Below, one piece after another: positions 23,801 to 36,962 of a stretch of 64,000 bases of DNA. Every line of letters starts with the position of its first letter. Positions within the stretch are counted from its first letter, which is position 1. Position numbers and translations under genes: made by a program. Below the pieces are notes generated by a model. It did not search any database and was not told where the DNA came from. It saw only the letters and a program-made list of their open reading frames with translations. Location: assembly GCA_013180625.2 (NCBI GenBank), contig SNVD02006878.1, positions 211,083 through 275,082 of the forward strand. The letters run 5' to 3'. Source of the DNA: Boswellia sacra (Eukaryota > Streptophyta > Magnoliopsida > Sapindales > Burseraceae).

Positions 23801-26087
23801 CATACATATATTAATATATATTAATCTAGCTAATTAGCTACCTGGAATATATCGGGGCGATGGAAATTAAACAGAACAGAAACATATGTACTCGATCAAA
23901 CTAGCAAGTTAGATTTAAAATTCTCTGACGAAGTTTGATAAATTAATTTCATATTTAATTTGATGTCTGGAATGGGGCTCCCTTGGGTGCTTACCTGCTT
24001 AAGTCCCTACCTGATAATTAAACTACATAACCATATATAAATGAACATGCATGCATTCTACTTCTCTTTATTTTCTTCTTCTTCTTCTTCTTTGTTGTTG
24101 TTGTTCTTATCTTATCTGTAATAATATTAATTTTGTAGTACAATAATTTAGAGTTTAGACTTCTCTGATCATCTGAACTGGCACCGTACGCATAAGCCAA
24201 GACAATCCGTACCTCGCATATCAATGAAACTTAACATAGAATCCGTATTAAAAGGTGGGGGAGTACAGCCAGCGGGAAGTAGGGTCAGTTTGTTGATCAT
24301 GGCAGTGCCACATTAATAAGATTATTGTCACCTGGCATTTAATGTAGAAATGGGCGAAAGTGCATAGAAGCTTTTCAAACCTTTCAAATATGCTGGAGGA
24401 TGGAGAGGCAAGATCCATGTGGGTTAAGTCTTGTAAGAATCAAATCCCTTCCCTTCACTTGCTTTATTATTATCTTTTAGTTTTCTAGATGATGGGAAAG
24501 ATAAGAGAGAAACTTCCAGGAAAATGTTCACCAGAGCATCACCAACAACAACTACCATATCCATAGTAATGGCTCACGTAATCTTGCGGTACAGTTGGTT
24601 TAATTAAAAGGGTCTCAGTCAGAAGGATAAGTGTGTGTTCACGGGATAGTAGATATTTGAGAAAATTTTCTTCAGCAACTTGTTGTTTATAAAATATTTG
24701 TGTGTGCACATTGCATTCAAAAAATGTTTTAGGAAGTCACGTTTGTTTAGGTTGAATGATTGGGGCAAATCTGATGCCCTCTGATCCCTTTTGAGCGTTG
24801 AATGATTGGGTTAAACAACAGAGGTAACGCTGCTTGGTTTGGTAAATAAAGTGTTGTATATTTTGGGCGCAGTGGTTGGCTGATTCCAGAATTCCACTTT
24901 CCAGGCAGCAATAATAAATTTTCTCTACTTTCAATGGGAAGGTGTGAGTGCACAGTGCGTCTTAATAGATTTTCACATGTAATTTTGCTTTCAAATGACT
25001 TTGAGAAAAAGGAAATAAAGAGTCACATGGGGTGTCGGCTTTATATTTGATACTACACTCGCTAATAACGTTTTTGAAATAAATAGTAACATATTAAGTA
25101 GAACTTTGAACGCATTAGCAACTCTAGAATGGTCACAAGCATTCAAATCCGTCTGGTCTAGCCTTTCTTTTTCTGATGTAATGTAACGCCTAAAAATAGC
25201 AAAAATAATGTGGAACCCGAATAACAGCAGCCATTACATCACCTCAGGAGAATGTAGTTACAAAGGCCCACTTCGGTTTATTCTAGCAACTAGTATACAT
25301 CAGATCTGTCCTTGAAGTTGAAGAATTACCACTCTTGTAATTAAGAATATTAGTTAAAATGATTAGGACAAAAGAATGCGCCAGTTATATATACATACAC
25401 AACAACAGATCATTACCAGTCACTTCACTCACTTGTGAAATTTTTAGCTGTCCGGTTAGTAAATTCTCCTCCATAAAGCAGATTCTAATGGTTGGTTTAC
25501 AATATGTTGATATTTATATCAGTTAATGGTTGTGCAAAACTATACATATTACTCAAACATTTCGGTAAGAAAATTAAGGAGGACAAATTAGAACTTGCAA
25601 TCTCAATAACATCTTCATTATTCATTCAACATTCTATCCCTCATGACTATTGGTCCATAAAACTTCAAATATGCGGAAACAATCATTAGATCAACCAAAA
25701 TGTTCATGACTTAAGTCTCTAGCAGTATTATGATTTGCGATTTTTGTTTGTGTGATTGCACTCGAGCATTTAAGTCATCATACATCTGATGATAGAGATG
25801 ATGTGTTTTTCAAGTTCAGAATCGGTTAAGAAAGTAGCTTCCAAGGTCCACAATCAGAAAATCATAAGCTGATAAATTTTTATTAACGCAGACCCTCAGC
25901 AATATCCAAACAAATAGTGTAATATACAACAATTGAGCAACCAAATCGAATAAAGTTACAAGAATCAGTGTGGTGAGTGCAAGGCTACTCCTACCATTGC
26001 AACATCACCACCATATATTGAGTGCAACAGATGATATCATACTTACCAGCAATACAAAAAGCTAAAAGGACCTAATCATGAGACTGT
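20815..26087. other. Long intergenic region, no supported gene
   Basis: More than 5 kb of AT-rich DNA between the ERF promoter and the 3' end of the aminoacylase gene. Open frames are short and unrecognised. It should contain ERF regulatory sequence on the left and the aminoacylase 3' UTR on the right. A CTT/GTT simple repeat occurs near 24071-24107. Confidence 0.6.
24071..24107. repeat. (CTT)n-(GTT)n simple repeat
   Basis: A compound trinucleotide repeat: a TTC/CTT run followed directly by a TTG run. Confidence 0.9.
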
Positions 26088-29000
26088 CTACTGAGATGGT
26101 TCCACGAAAGAGCTCAATGCGCTGATTATAGATTCATATACTTCAATTCCTCTCAAGAATACGGAATCTCTTAAGAACTGAAGATAGAATTAGGAAGGAA
26201 AAGGAATCAGTACTAGACACACAGGAAAGTACATAAAGAGTGATCAGTAATCTACCATACCTCATTGTGGTCATGCAGCAATATAGGAGTATTAGACATT
26301 GGGGAGAAACCAAGAGTGGGAATTCCTAACTGTCTCATGAACCGTGCATCGGTAGTCGAAGACAAAATTTCAGGCTTTGCAAGTTTCCCACCAGCTGCTG
26401 CTATAGCTTGCTTGAAAACAGTCCACCAAGGGTTGGAATCATTTGTCAGGGTCATTAAAGGGCGCCCCTTGTTGTCTCTTACGGGTCCTTTCTCAATAAT
26501 CTGTCTCATAAAGCAAGCAATCAATATAAATTTCCAGTCATGCTCCATTTAATTGCTGAAAACATACAATTTGGGGGATGGGATTGGGGAAGGGGCCTAA
26601 GAAGCTTATTTTATATATAAACTTGGAACTAATTGACTAAGGATTGATTAGTAACAGAATGTTTAATTTATCTCAACCTTTCTCAGTTGCTAGAGTTTTT
26701 CAAAAAAAATTTCTGTTCATTCACCTCAATTGAGAAACAGTTGTGGGGTGATTTTGTAATAATCTGTTGCTTTCTTTGCTCAGGGATGACAGGGGTGGAA
26801 TGATATTCACTAAAATTTGCATGCAATTGTTCTCTCCCAATTTTTTATATTCTCTGTGGACACCTGGTCCACAGAATATATCCCTTTCCTTTTCTTTTTC
26901 TTTTTTTTTTTTTTTTTTAAATAGAAGGTTTGTAGAATTATCATAAAAATGAAAAAGAATGTTTACAGTGATGAGGTATGTACAGTTTGCCCTGCCGGTG
27001 AGCCAAACAATGATCAAGCGATTGCTAGATATCATGTCCACAACTATTTATTGCTCGGTTACTTGAACAAAAAGATACTAAAGGCGCTGAGAGGCATAAG
27101 CAAAAAGGTAATAAAGCCAAGAAACCTTAATATGTTCAAGTATGTACTTAATTTTTACTCTTGGAAGACAATGGAATGAGAACTTACTATTACTGGAAAC
27201 CTATATAAACTTTATCTGATATCTTCAGCATACATACAAACCAAAAATACAAAGCACAAAAATCATAAAAGCCAATTGGATCCATAAAACAAATTCAATC
27301 AGAAACAGACATCAAAAACACAAAAAAATAAATAAATAAAAATTCAATTGACCTGATCATTTGAAACTCAGAAGCACTTTGATCATCAAGCTTGAACAAA
27401 ATTTGCCTGTGTAATTTAAAGATCAAAAAGATAAAATGGGGCTCCTATTATCTGTATTGATCCCAATCAAAATGGGCAAATAAAAGTACAAATTCAACTG
27501 TAACCTTCTTTCTCCCACTCCTCTTTTTATTTATTAATTTATAGAAAACAGAAAAGGATTATATGCAAAGGAAAAGAAAAGAAGACAACAAAACAAAATA
27601 GGTGAACATATAGTCAACCCAATCAATAGAAAAGAAACCCAACCATAGTTGTTTCATGATTGCACCTGCATAATTTTTTCAATGGAGAGAAAGTCCTTGC
27701 CAGGACCTATATTCTTGTTATATTGAATATCTCCTTATTATGTTGAACAAAGCCTGGCATCTAAAGGTCACTGCTAGTGCCAGCAAAGTGAATTTTGGTA
27801 TTTATATTTATAACGGTTTATCTACAACACTTGTTAGCTGGATGCCTACAATTAAACAACAAATGACTGCATAAACGGTATTTTTGCTGGCAAAATTGCA
27901 ACAGAAGAACGGGAACTAAAAGCAGAAACAAAAAAGATCAATAACAAAATAAAGAAATAAAAAACTCACAGCTAAGGATAGAAGAAAAAGCTGTCAAAGA
28001 TGGGGAAAAGTAGTTGTCTCATTTGGAGTGGCTATTTTGCAGCACATTATAGTTATATGGGCCGAACCATTCAAATAGTAAAAAAGGAATAAAATCCTGT
28101 CCTTAAAAGGCTTCAGAGATTAAAGCTCTTTCTTATCAATTGATATTTGATAATCAATAGTTACATGACTGATTCTCATAGCTAGGTGTGGCTGAATGTT
28201 GACTGCAATGAGAACCTCTAAAACAGAAAAATATCCCAACTGTTGAAAGGCAAAAAGAAATAGCTATTGATCAAAGAACACAAAGGTTTGAAACTAAGCT
28301 TCAAGATCCTAGCTGATTTGAATGAATCACCTTAGCTTCTGGAACTACCAAATCATTGCATTTATAACATATGGCACACTGTTAGGGACACCACCCTACT
28401 CCTGCTCGTCTTGAAGCCCATTGGCATCAAATTCAATTATCTTCTTAATTCAGCACCACTTTTTCATATATTTGCATTCATAACTGAACATGTTTGTTGT
28501 TTATCATAAAGAATATTACAACCACTAACAAGTTTACATAACAACAATTTTGGACATTAGTATTAACAAGAATGGCATGCATCATCATTTAAAGATAAAT
28601 GTCCAAGATCTTGTATAAATAACCAATGCCATTGGCATGGATATCTGATGAAAAAAAGTGAGATTTGATAAGAAAACTTTGCCAAAATCAACAACAGCAT
28701 GTGTTAAAAGCTCTGCAGTACAGGTGAAAGGTTGAGAAGAGTTACAAAGTGTGATTGGAGGAGAACATCATTCAAAATTGTGACTGAAAATAGGATCACA
28801 TTGTTAAAAGATAAATTTCTAAATAGCTGTAACAATATCACAAGATTCAACCTCTAATAAGATTCAGGGAGGATATGATTGTAGTGCCAAAACGAAGATA
28901 GGGCCACTTCTACAAAATTCCAAAACTTTGTGGTTATAAATCTCCAACATCATTCATAATGTTGAATAAGACTCATACTTGCCCTACATAACTTTTTAAT

Positions 29001-31123
29001 TATTATACAACCATACAAGTATAAACTTGTTTGCAGTTTCATAACTTGTACCCATTTGTCATCAAAAGAGTAAACATTAATCACTACCTTAGAGACTTCT
29101 TCTTCTCATTTTATTTTTAATTTTATTATTTTTTTATAAGAAACAATTTCGCAGAGACCATATCTCAACCATAGCTGATTAACTTCCATAGCAGGGACGG
29201 AGCCAGCATAGGCCCAGCAGGGGCAATTGCCCCTCCTGGGCCAAAGGAAAAAAATGAAAATATTATTTTTTTTAATTAATAAAAATGTAAAATGTTATAA
29301 ATATACATACGTATATATATTTCTATTTACATCTTATTTATCAAACAAATTTTTTTTATATTTTCTTCATTATCACTCATTAATTTTTTGTCTCTATTAT
29401 TTTTATTTTTAAAAAGATAAGATCATTTTGAATTAATAAGTTTAAAATTTTATTTAGTTATATTATTAATTATTTATTTTATCATTTCTTTTATAAATAG
29501 AACTTAAAATTGATATGATAAATATTAATTTATACACTAAATAATGTTCACTAAAAATATTATAAATTTTATAAATTTATAATTATATTTTATTTATATT
29601 AATTTATTTTTTTATTATTGTTCAATTTTACCCCTCTATAAATGATTTCTGGCTCCGTCCCTGTTCCATAGTATTCACTTGTTTGGCATGCAAAACGACA
29701 GCAACCACCATTTGAAACGGATATGGCTCTTTGTTTTATTTTTAAAATTTTTATAGGAAACACAAGAAGTAATATTAGTAAAGGAGAAAGAATAGTTACA
29801 ATCGTGGGCCGGATGTCCACAGTAGATTCAGTAACTTTACAAAAAGAATCTGCGTCATCCGTGGAGTAAAAACAGCCAAAACATATCCAAATGATTCAAA
29901 CATTCTATTTCTAAGAGAAAAAGAATCCAACATAAAGAGCACATCATTCCAGTACACACATAAACCAACATTTTACAATTCCATTCAAGTATTCATCTAC
30001 TACAGCATCAAAAGTAAATCTAACCAAACACCAGAACTCACCTCATACGTCATGTTCCTTGAAGCCGGGGCCCATTCTTCCGCAATTCTCCTCCTTACAA
30101 CATCCGGGTCTACCGTAGGCGGCAGTCTGACATCAAACCCGGCTTCGGCCTCCGAGGGTTGCATGTTCATTACAAATCCCTTCACAGACAACCTAATAAA
30201 ATCAACTTCACATCGCCATTCACAACACAACACAAAATCTTTAACTTGGAATCAAAACTCACAGTTGGTGATGGAATCCCAGCTTTCAGAAAAACCGGAT
30301 TGGCGGAAATAACCTCCGAATTCGCCGCTTTTCCAGCCTTAACCAAATCGAACTGACCGTCTCTGAATTTAGTAATCATTTCAACGCTCTTCATCAAGTT
30401 CTCCATAGCACTGTTATCGAACATTCTCGATCCATGGCCAGGTGGGCCCTTGGCTCTGATCGTCAGGTGCCAAGGCGACCTGTCCGCGTAAAACACTCTA
30501 AACTCATTGGTCGTCGAAGCCTGTCCTTCGTCCATAACAAATCCCACTTTCAACTCCCGAAACTCCTCCGACTCAACGAACTTCGCCATCCCATCAAACC
30601 CTCCGATTTCCTCGTCCGGAACATATGACACGTGGACCGTCCGGATTGGTTTGAACCCTTTGGTCAGCTTCAAGTTGCGGATGGCTTCCAGGTACTGCAA
30701 GGAGATACACTTATCATCCTGGGCCCCACGGGAGAATATTTGGCCGGTGGTAGGCTCGTGGAAAGCGGAGAAGGGAGGGTGAGACCATTTGTCGGGTTCG
30801 GCGGGGACGGAGTCGAGGTGGGAGTTGAATAGAATTGAAGGGAGAGAAGGGTCGGAGCCGGGCCAAGTTAGTAGCAGAAGCAGCTTGCCTGGGGCGAATT
30901 CTAGCGTTCTGGATTGGAGGCCGATGGATTGGGCGTGGGCTGAGAGGAAGGCGACAGGCGCGGTGTAGTTGGGATTTGGGTGAGCTGTTTTGAATCTTAA
31001 GTATTGTTTGAAGCGAGTGATGGGCTCCGGTTCTTGCTCCTGTTGTATTGAAGAGTAAGAAGATAAGAGGGAGAGAAACGTTGCTGTCAGGATCATCAGC
31101 AGATGGTGGGACGTGGCTGCCAT
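26088..31123 (-). CDS. ACY1: Aminoacylase-1 (M20 metallopeptidase), four exons
   Basis: Exons are 30263-31123, 30042-30179, 26261-26500 and 26088-26177, giving 442 aa, normal for plant aminoacylase-1. The enzyme hydrolyses N-acyl-L-amino acids to a free amino acid and a carboxylate. An N-terminal hydrophobic segment (about residues 8-25) looks like a signal peptide, so it is probably secretory or ER-routed. M20 zinc-site residues are present: HLD (H102, D104), GAQDD (D136/D137), DEE (E171 as likely general base, E172), an EG at E199-G200, and a late LHDHNE (409-413). Exon 2 starts at the acceptor AAG|GGA (30179), which keeps phase and gives the family's SPT-GFVMN junction; an upstream TTAG acceptor would break the frame. 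The second intron is large (30041-26501) and hosts a hAT MITE. Codon use is GC-rich in exon 1 compared with its surroundings. Confidence 0.92.
26848..26880. repeat. Imperfect inverted repeat within the aminoacylase intron
   Basis: A TGTGGAC arm and a GTCCACA arm around a 5-nt centre, extended by TATTCT/AGAATA with a 2-nt bulge on one side. It lies just left of a long T-run (26898 onward). No function is assigned. Confidence 0.5.
29192..29663. mobile_element. hAT-superfamily MITE (472 bp) with 8-bp TSD
   Basis: Perfect 15-bp terminal inverted repeats CAGGGACGGAGCCAG and CTGGCTCCGTCCCTG are flanked by identical 8-bp target duplications TTCCATAG (29184-29191 and 29664-29671). The TIR and TSD length are diagnostic of a widespread plant hAT family. 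The interior is very AT-rich and noncoding. It sits inside the 3.5-kb second intron of the aminoacylase gene. Perfect TSDs and ends suggest a fairly young insertion. Confidence 0.95.
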
Positions 31124-34112
31124 GGAGTGTTGAGTGTTTGACTCGAGCAGAGAGTGAGAAAGGTGACTGAGCCGAGTGGCAGCACCGGCCGATGGCTACT
31201 AAAGACTGTAAGAGATTTTTTTGACACCCCTGAAGTTTGGTCTAATTCCTAAATGTTCCATAGACAAACATTGACACCCTTTTTTATATTATTTTAGTAG
31301 CTAAAAGGCTCCTAACTCCTAAGATACTATCTTCGATATTTAAATTGATTATAAAAATTTAATAAAAGTAAAAAATTCATTGAAAATATTTTTACAATTA
31401 AAATATAAAAAATCAACAATAATAATAACTTATCATAAAAGAATAAAATTCTATAAAAATATAATTTAACAAATATATTTTACCATAAAATTTTGAAATA
31501 AATTTGTTAAATGTATAAACTGAATTACGGATGGTGCAAACAAAGTGATTACTAAATCGAGTCATTTGATATCATAGCTCTAATTTCATCCTCACGTTCC
31601 CATGTAACTTTCTTTACTCTATAATTAATCAACAAAACCTTAACTAGTAAGATAGTCTTAGCATAAAGTACTTGCTGCTTTTGATCAATAATATCAACTA
31701 GCTGCACTTTATAAGACAAGTATTCTTTTGATCAAATTGGTTGTTGTTCTAATGCATGAGATGGGAAACAAAACACGTTAAATATTAACGTATTGTATAA
31801 TAAAATGTTTTAATTACATTATTATGTTATAATATTATTAAGTTTTTACTATATATAATAAATATTATAACCTAAAGGCATTTTAGTTATTTAATAATAG
31901 ATTTTTCTAAAAAAAGTTTAAAAAGTTTGTTTTATCTTTATTTTTCTACATTGAAGTATAAAATAAACAAAATATCCTTTTACTTAAGAGAAATTACACT
32001 AAAAATCATAATCATAAAATAAGATCTCTAATACTAAAGTTCAATCAGCTAGAAATTACCTTGATTCTCAACCTAGTTAAATTCAATAAAAACCCTAATG
32101 ATGGTGGTTCAATACTTCAATTGGCCAATTGTTGATTGAGTTGTTCTATTCAATCCCTATTTTTTAATACATTTAATTAAAAAATTTAAATTCTTATTTT
32201 TCTGTCATTAGACCTTACCTGATTTCCAAAATATCATTTCAACGGATAACTTAATTTTTTATTATACCCATATTAAGTGCTTCTTCACGTTAAATTAATT
32301 TTTAGTTCAGGTTGTATTTTAATCAATTATTTATTAAGAATGCTGCTTTTCCTGTATATACAGTGACCTACTTAAAGAAACCGATGGTAAATTTATAGTT
32401 GACGTATGCTGCTTTTCCTGTATATGCACTAACCTACTTGCCAATAACATTCTTCGCTATTATGTAGTTTCCACTCTATTTTGATTTGATGTTTGCTACC
32501 GTTAAGGCGCCGCAGCGTAGTTATCTAGCAGTTGCTCTCTAGCTTGCTACACGCTTCTTGAAATATTTGTCCTTGAATTACTTTGTTTCTGTTAGTTAAT
32601 CAATAATTTATGATTTATATTTAGTTTCCCGAGTTTTTGCTCATTGATTTCGTCAAAATTCTGTTTAAATATATCTATGAATGCTGTTATGTTTTGATGT
32701 TTTAATTTTATCTAAATATTATAAGATTTTTATAACGCATATTGCTTATAATTTTTTTATACAATCAGGATTTAATCACTTAATTTAATTAAAAGGGTTT
32801 GTTTGATAACAGAGGAATTATTACTATTTGATGGGATAAAAATTCATTTATGGAGGGAAACGTCTGTGTGAAAACCTGAACGGTGATCTTATTTAGAACA
32901 AGACAAGTTAATAAAGAAAGCCCCATGGTTAGATTGTGACGTGGACTCGTATAGTATAAGTGGATCAAGTTTTAGTTGTATAGACTCTATTCATTTATAA
33001 ATTCAAATTATTTTTTATGCTGCATATTTTTCAATGTAATTTACACTCAATTTCAACTACATATCTTTTTCAAAATTCAAAATAATTCAAAAACAACAAT
33101 ATATTTCTAAATTCAATTGAAAAAAATAATGGATTCATAAAAGAATACATCAGTTGCCTGTGAAAAAGAGAAAGGTAAAGAATTGGAGGGTTTTTTTTTT
33201 CTTTTTAGTAAGTTTATCTTAGGAGAACATTGCTAAAAGAAATTAAAATAAAAATAGAGGTTAGACAGATAAAGAGTGGAGGATTAAACAGAAAAACTCT
33301 TTTTTTTTTTTTTTTTATCGTCACGAGTCAATATTGGAGGGGAAAAAAGGGGGATGAGGTCATTTTAAGGAGAGATTGGGCTATGGTCGTCGGACTCGTC
33401 AGGGCAGGAGCAAGGCCAGAAGCCGCCTAGTCTCGTAAGCGCAGCACAAGTCGTGGTTAGTTGTAATTCGCTACTGTTCGTGACTTGGGCCGCCACCTCG
33501 ATTGCAATTAACCTCTCATCAGTGACACGACCAACAAGTATTTCCTGTTTTATTTTATAACTTTTTATTTTTTGAACTTTTTTGTTGAAAATTACTAAGG
33601 ATTTAATTTCTTTTAAAAACTTTTACTTTCAACACAAATTTTCATTTTGTCAGCCTTGTAAAATCGTATGTTTTTTCTATCATAAGTACGCTAAAAATGC
33701 TTTACATGATTATAATTGTTTTAATATTCTTCAATCAAACTCTCAAAAAAAAAAAAATTCAACTAATTACTGGTTTAATTAAAATAAACCACCAAAGATA
33801 ATAAGAAAATTTTTAAAGAAATAAAACAAATTATAGGACATTTGAAGGAGCGTGATGCGCGTGAGGAATGTGTTAGTCTATGTCCATTGCAACCTCGATG
33901 TCTTAATGCGACCGTCCAACTTAGATTCGATTGGACAATTGCAAAACCTCTTACGTCAAAGCCCGTCTATAATCAAATCCAAACCCGCTTATTCCACGCG
34001 CTCGTTTTACGTGTAATCAACTCTTCTCTTCTTTCTTAATTCTCAACTCACAAGCGCGAATTGAACCTTGTTTTGAGTATCGAAGCTCAACTGCATGTCC
34101 CGGTGTTCTAAA
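31124..34112. other. Intergenic region between divergent genes
   Basis: Shared upstream DNA of the aminoacylase (-) and p24 (+) genes. It is very AT-rich, with no gene recognised. A GC-richer island lies at about 33350-33530 and a direct repeat at 32341-32440. Confidence 0.6.
32341..32440. repeat. Direct repeat, about 33-bp units, 66-bp period
   Basis: TGCTGCTTTTCCTGTATAT followed by a CCTACTT box occurs at 32341 and again at 32407, with a few mismatches between copies. Confidence 0.7.
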
Positions 34113-36473
34113 ATGGCGGAAACACTGATTCCACGGGCTCGAGTGGCTCTGTTGTCCGTATTGATGCTGCCTTTCTTAACTGCAACAGAAGCTATATGGT
34201 TAACGATACCGAGTTCAGGGACCAAGTGTGTGTCCGAGGAGATACAGAACAACGTCATCGTTTTAGCTGATTATTACGTGGTCGACGAAGCTAATCCTGA
34301 AAAGGCCACCACCGTCTCTGCTCGGGTAACTATTATTCTACGCTTAAATCCATAATATAACCTAAATTATTGATTTTTATTTCAAATCGCCATATGGGTA
34401 TTTCTGTTTTGTTGATTGGTTTTGATAGATTAAGTTGAAAGGATGGTCTTTTTTTTTTAAAAAAAATTTGTGGTTGATTGCTCTGGTTTTATGACTTTTA
34501 TTGCTTTTAAATACGTGTATTTGCTATGTGGCTGTAGATTAAGTAACTCAAGTGTCAAATCTTGAAAAGTTGTTGCAAGGTTGAATCTGCTTCATCACTG
34601 ATCATTTAGAATGCTTAGAGATTGTATGAAAATGGTTTTTCGGGACTGTTAACTTGCTGAATTATAATTCTATCATGTTTTTAAGAGAAGTAAGTAAAAC
34701 AATTCCATTTACTTAATTCTTGAGATGGGCTAAAATTGGTGGAGGAACATTAGTTATCCAAGTGAGAGTAAACCAAAAACATAAATGCAAAGACGGAGAA
34801 ATTCTTTTCTCTTTACGCTTGATAAATCTACTACATATTTCTTCACCAAATGAGTTGCATCAATCAGATATTGATCAAAATATGCAAAGTGTGCGGAAAT
34901 TTCGCAAGTTGGAAAAATGAATGGAATAATATATTTTATATTTGGCTTACTAATAGCATAAATACTTGTGTTATCCTTCAATTTGTGAACCATTTGAGAT
35001 TTTTCAGTATTATGAATAATGTTGGGTCAAAAGTAAGACATTGCTTGTAATCTATAAGGTTGTCTTTTTGTTAAGGTGACATCTCCATATGGGAACAATC
35101 TTCACCACAATGAAAATGTAACTCATGGTCGATTTGCATTTACTACAAACGAGGCTGGCAATTATTTGGCTTGTTTCTGGATTAGTGCCAACCAACAGCA
35201 AGGTACAAGCACAACTCTCAGTCTTGACTGGAGAATTGGAGTTACCGCCAAGGATTGGGATTCGGTTGCAAAGAAGGAAAAGATTGAGGCATGATCCTTT
35301 AATTCTCAGTAGCTTTCCTGAAACCATAATTAGGAATAAAGCTCTTGCACACGTCCACTTTTTTTGTTTATCTGATTATGAATGCACTGCATGCCTCTTT
35401 GTAGGGTGTTGAACTTGACTTGACAAGACTTGAAGCTGCAGTGCAAGCCATCCATGAGAATCTACTCTTCCTCAAGCACAGGTACTGTCTCAGTTTTAAC
35501 TACAATCTCTTTGGAGGATCTAATACTTACCTCATTTTGTTGATTGGTCACCTCCGAGAAATTATATATGTATATAAATGATTACTTCACTGGCAGAACG
35601 GCAGATTAGCCTGCTATTCATTAGTGTATGGTAGTCAAATTTTCCTTAAAAGTTGAAATAATTTGAGTTACACAAGCATGAGGTTATCTTCATGATTTGA
35701 TCATTTGGAAACTCCAGATAATGTAACAATACTGCTAGAAGTGAAAGGAGTGGCATTGTAGTTTGATTTGGGCTCCGACTCTAGGTAATAGGTGCTGTCA
35801 CAATTATAACTATCATTACTCAAAATTAGCAGAAGTCATCTCAGTGGATTCTACTGTTTTGCCCATTAAGGCTTGAGTGAGTGGACCCTGAAGTACTCTT
35901 AGATATGGTGGACTCATTTGGCTAGGATCTACGAAGGGGCAGTTTCAAAGTGTCACCCTAGTGACACCCTTTTTTCTAGTCAATTAGGAAAATAAACTAA
36001 TTGAATGTAGCTTTGTATTAACATAATTTAACAAAATATTCGCTTTTTATCTGTCAATAATACAATCAATTTCATTACTCATTGGCAAGCAATTTGGTTT
36101 TCTTGTAACGGGACAGGCAACCTATCAACCTGTTAGACGACAACTTTTTTTAACTGCAATGTAACTATGGCAATACTTAGAATGTTATGTTGATTAATAC
36201 TTATGGCAAATATATCAACCGCAATTTGAGTGCCCACCATAAAACACTTTGTTGATGTTATAAGTTTAGTTGATGTCATATTTGATACTTTATAGAATTA
36301 ACTTTTATTTCTGGACATTGACACACAGGGAAGCGGAGATGAGGGAAGTGAGCGAAGTAACCAATTCTAGAGTGGCATGGTTCAGTATCATGTCTCTTGG
36401 AACCTGCATTGCGGTTTCATTTATGCAGCTGTGGCACTTGAAGCGTTTCTTCCATAAAAAGAAGCTCATCTAG
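34113..36473 (+). CDS. p24 delta-type transmembrane emp24 domain cargo receptor
   Basis: Exons are 34113-34325, 35076-35288, 35405-35481 and 36329-36473, giving 215 aa, the standard p24 size. Residues 1-27 are a signal peptide. A lumenal GOLD domain follows, then a coiled coil (about 140-175), one transmembrane helix (about 183-203) and a short cytosolic tail with the di-aromatic FF and dilysine KKLI signals that bind COPII/COPI. The protein cycles between ER and Golgi to sort cargo. It most resembles what I recall of Arabidopsis p24 delta (At1g21900). An in-frame ATG at 34095 would add six residues; 34113 has the stronger context (A at -3, G at +4) and a cleaner signal peptide. The second intron starts GC, not GT (35289-35290). 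Phase and family alignment require this junction (KIE|GVEL). Confidence 0.93.
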
Positions 36474-36954
36474 AGTTTACTTCCCAATCTTGTTTGTCCA
36501 TACAAAGCTGTGCCGGAGTCTTGAGAGTCGAAATGATGGAGCCCATCATTTTGCGCTGTACCATAGTTTGTGTCGTCACTTTTTTTTTCCCCCTAATCAG
36601 AAAGGGTGGTGGGGGGAGTACAGTCATGGATGAATGAAATTTTGAATTATCAACGCAGTGGTCTCAAAACTATAGAGATGAGAGAAAATTGATTTCTTTG
36701 ATATCAGGAAGATTGGTTTGAAAGATTGCCCGGTTTCTCTTGTGCTACTCCCTTTTCAACTACACACAAGTAGTGCCATTACTGTATGAATTGCATTAAC
36801 AATTTAACATGTTCAACTTGAACTGCAATTTCTTGTTCAACGCTCTGATATATCTTTTAGCTGCCCAGACTAAGAGCTTCTCCGGAATCTCTGATATAAA
36901 AATGACAATACGCCATCTTTTTGCTTTCTCTTCACTGAAAGAAATTAAGACCTA
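36474..36954. other. 3' flank of the p24 gene
   Basis: This contains the presumed p24 3' UTR up to the target-site duplication of the next transposon. No other feature was recognised. Confidence 0.6.
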
Positions 36955-36962
36955 GTCAAAAT

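Noticed and set aside
30182..30262. Continuation of aminoacylase exon 1 past 30262
   Set aside because: It would add residues not found in the family and end early; the GT at 30262-30261 with the acceptor at 30180 restores the conserved junction in phase.
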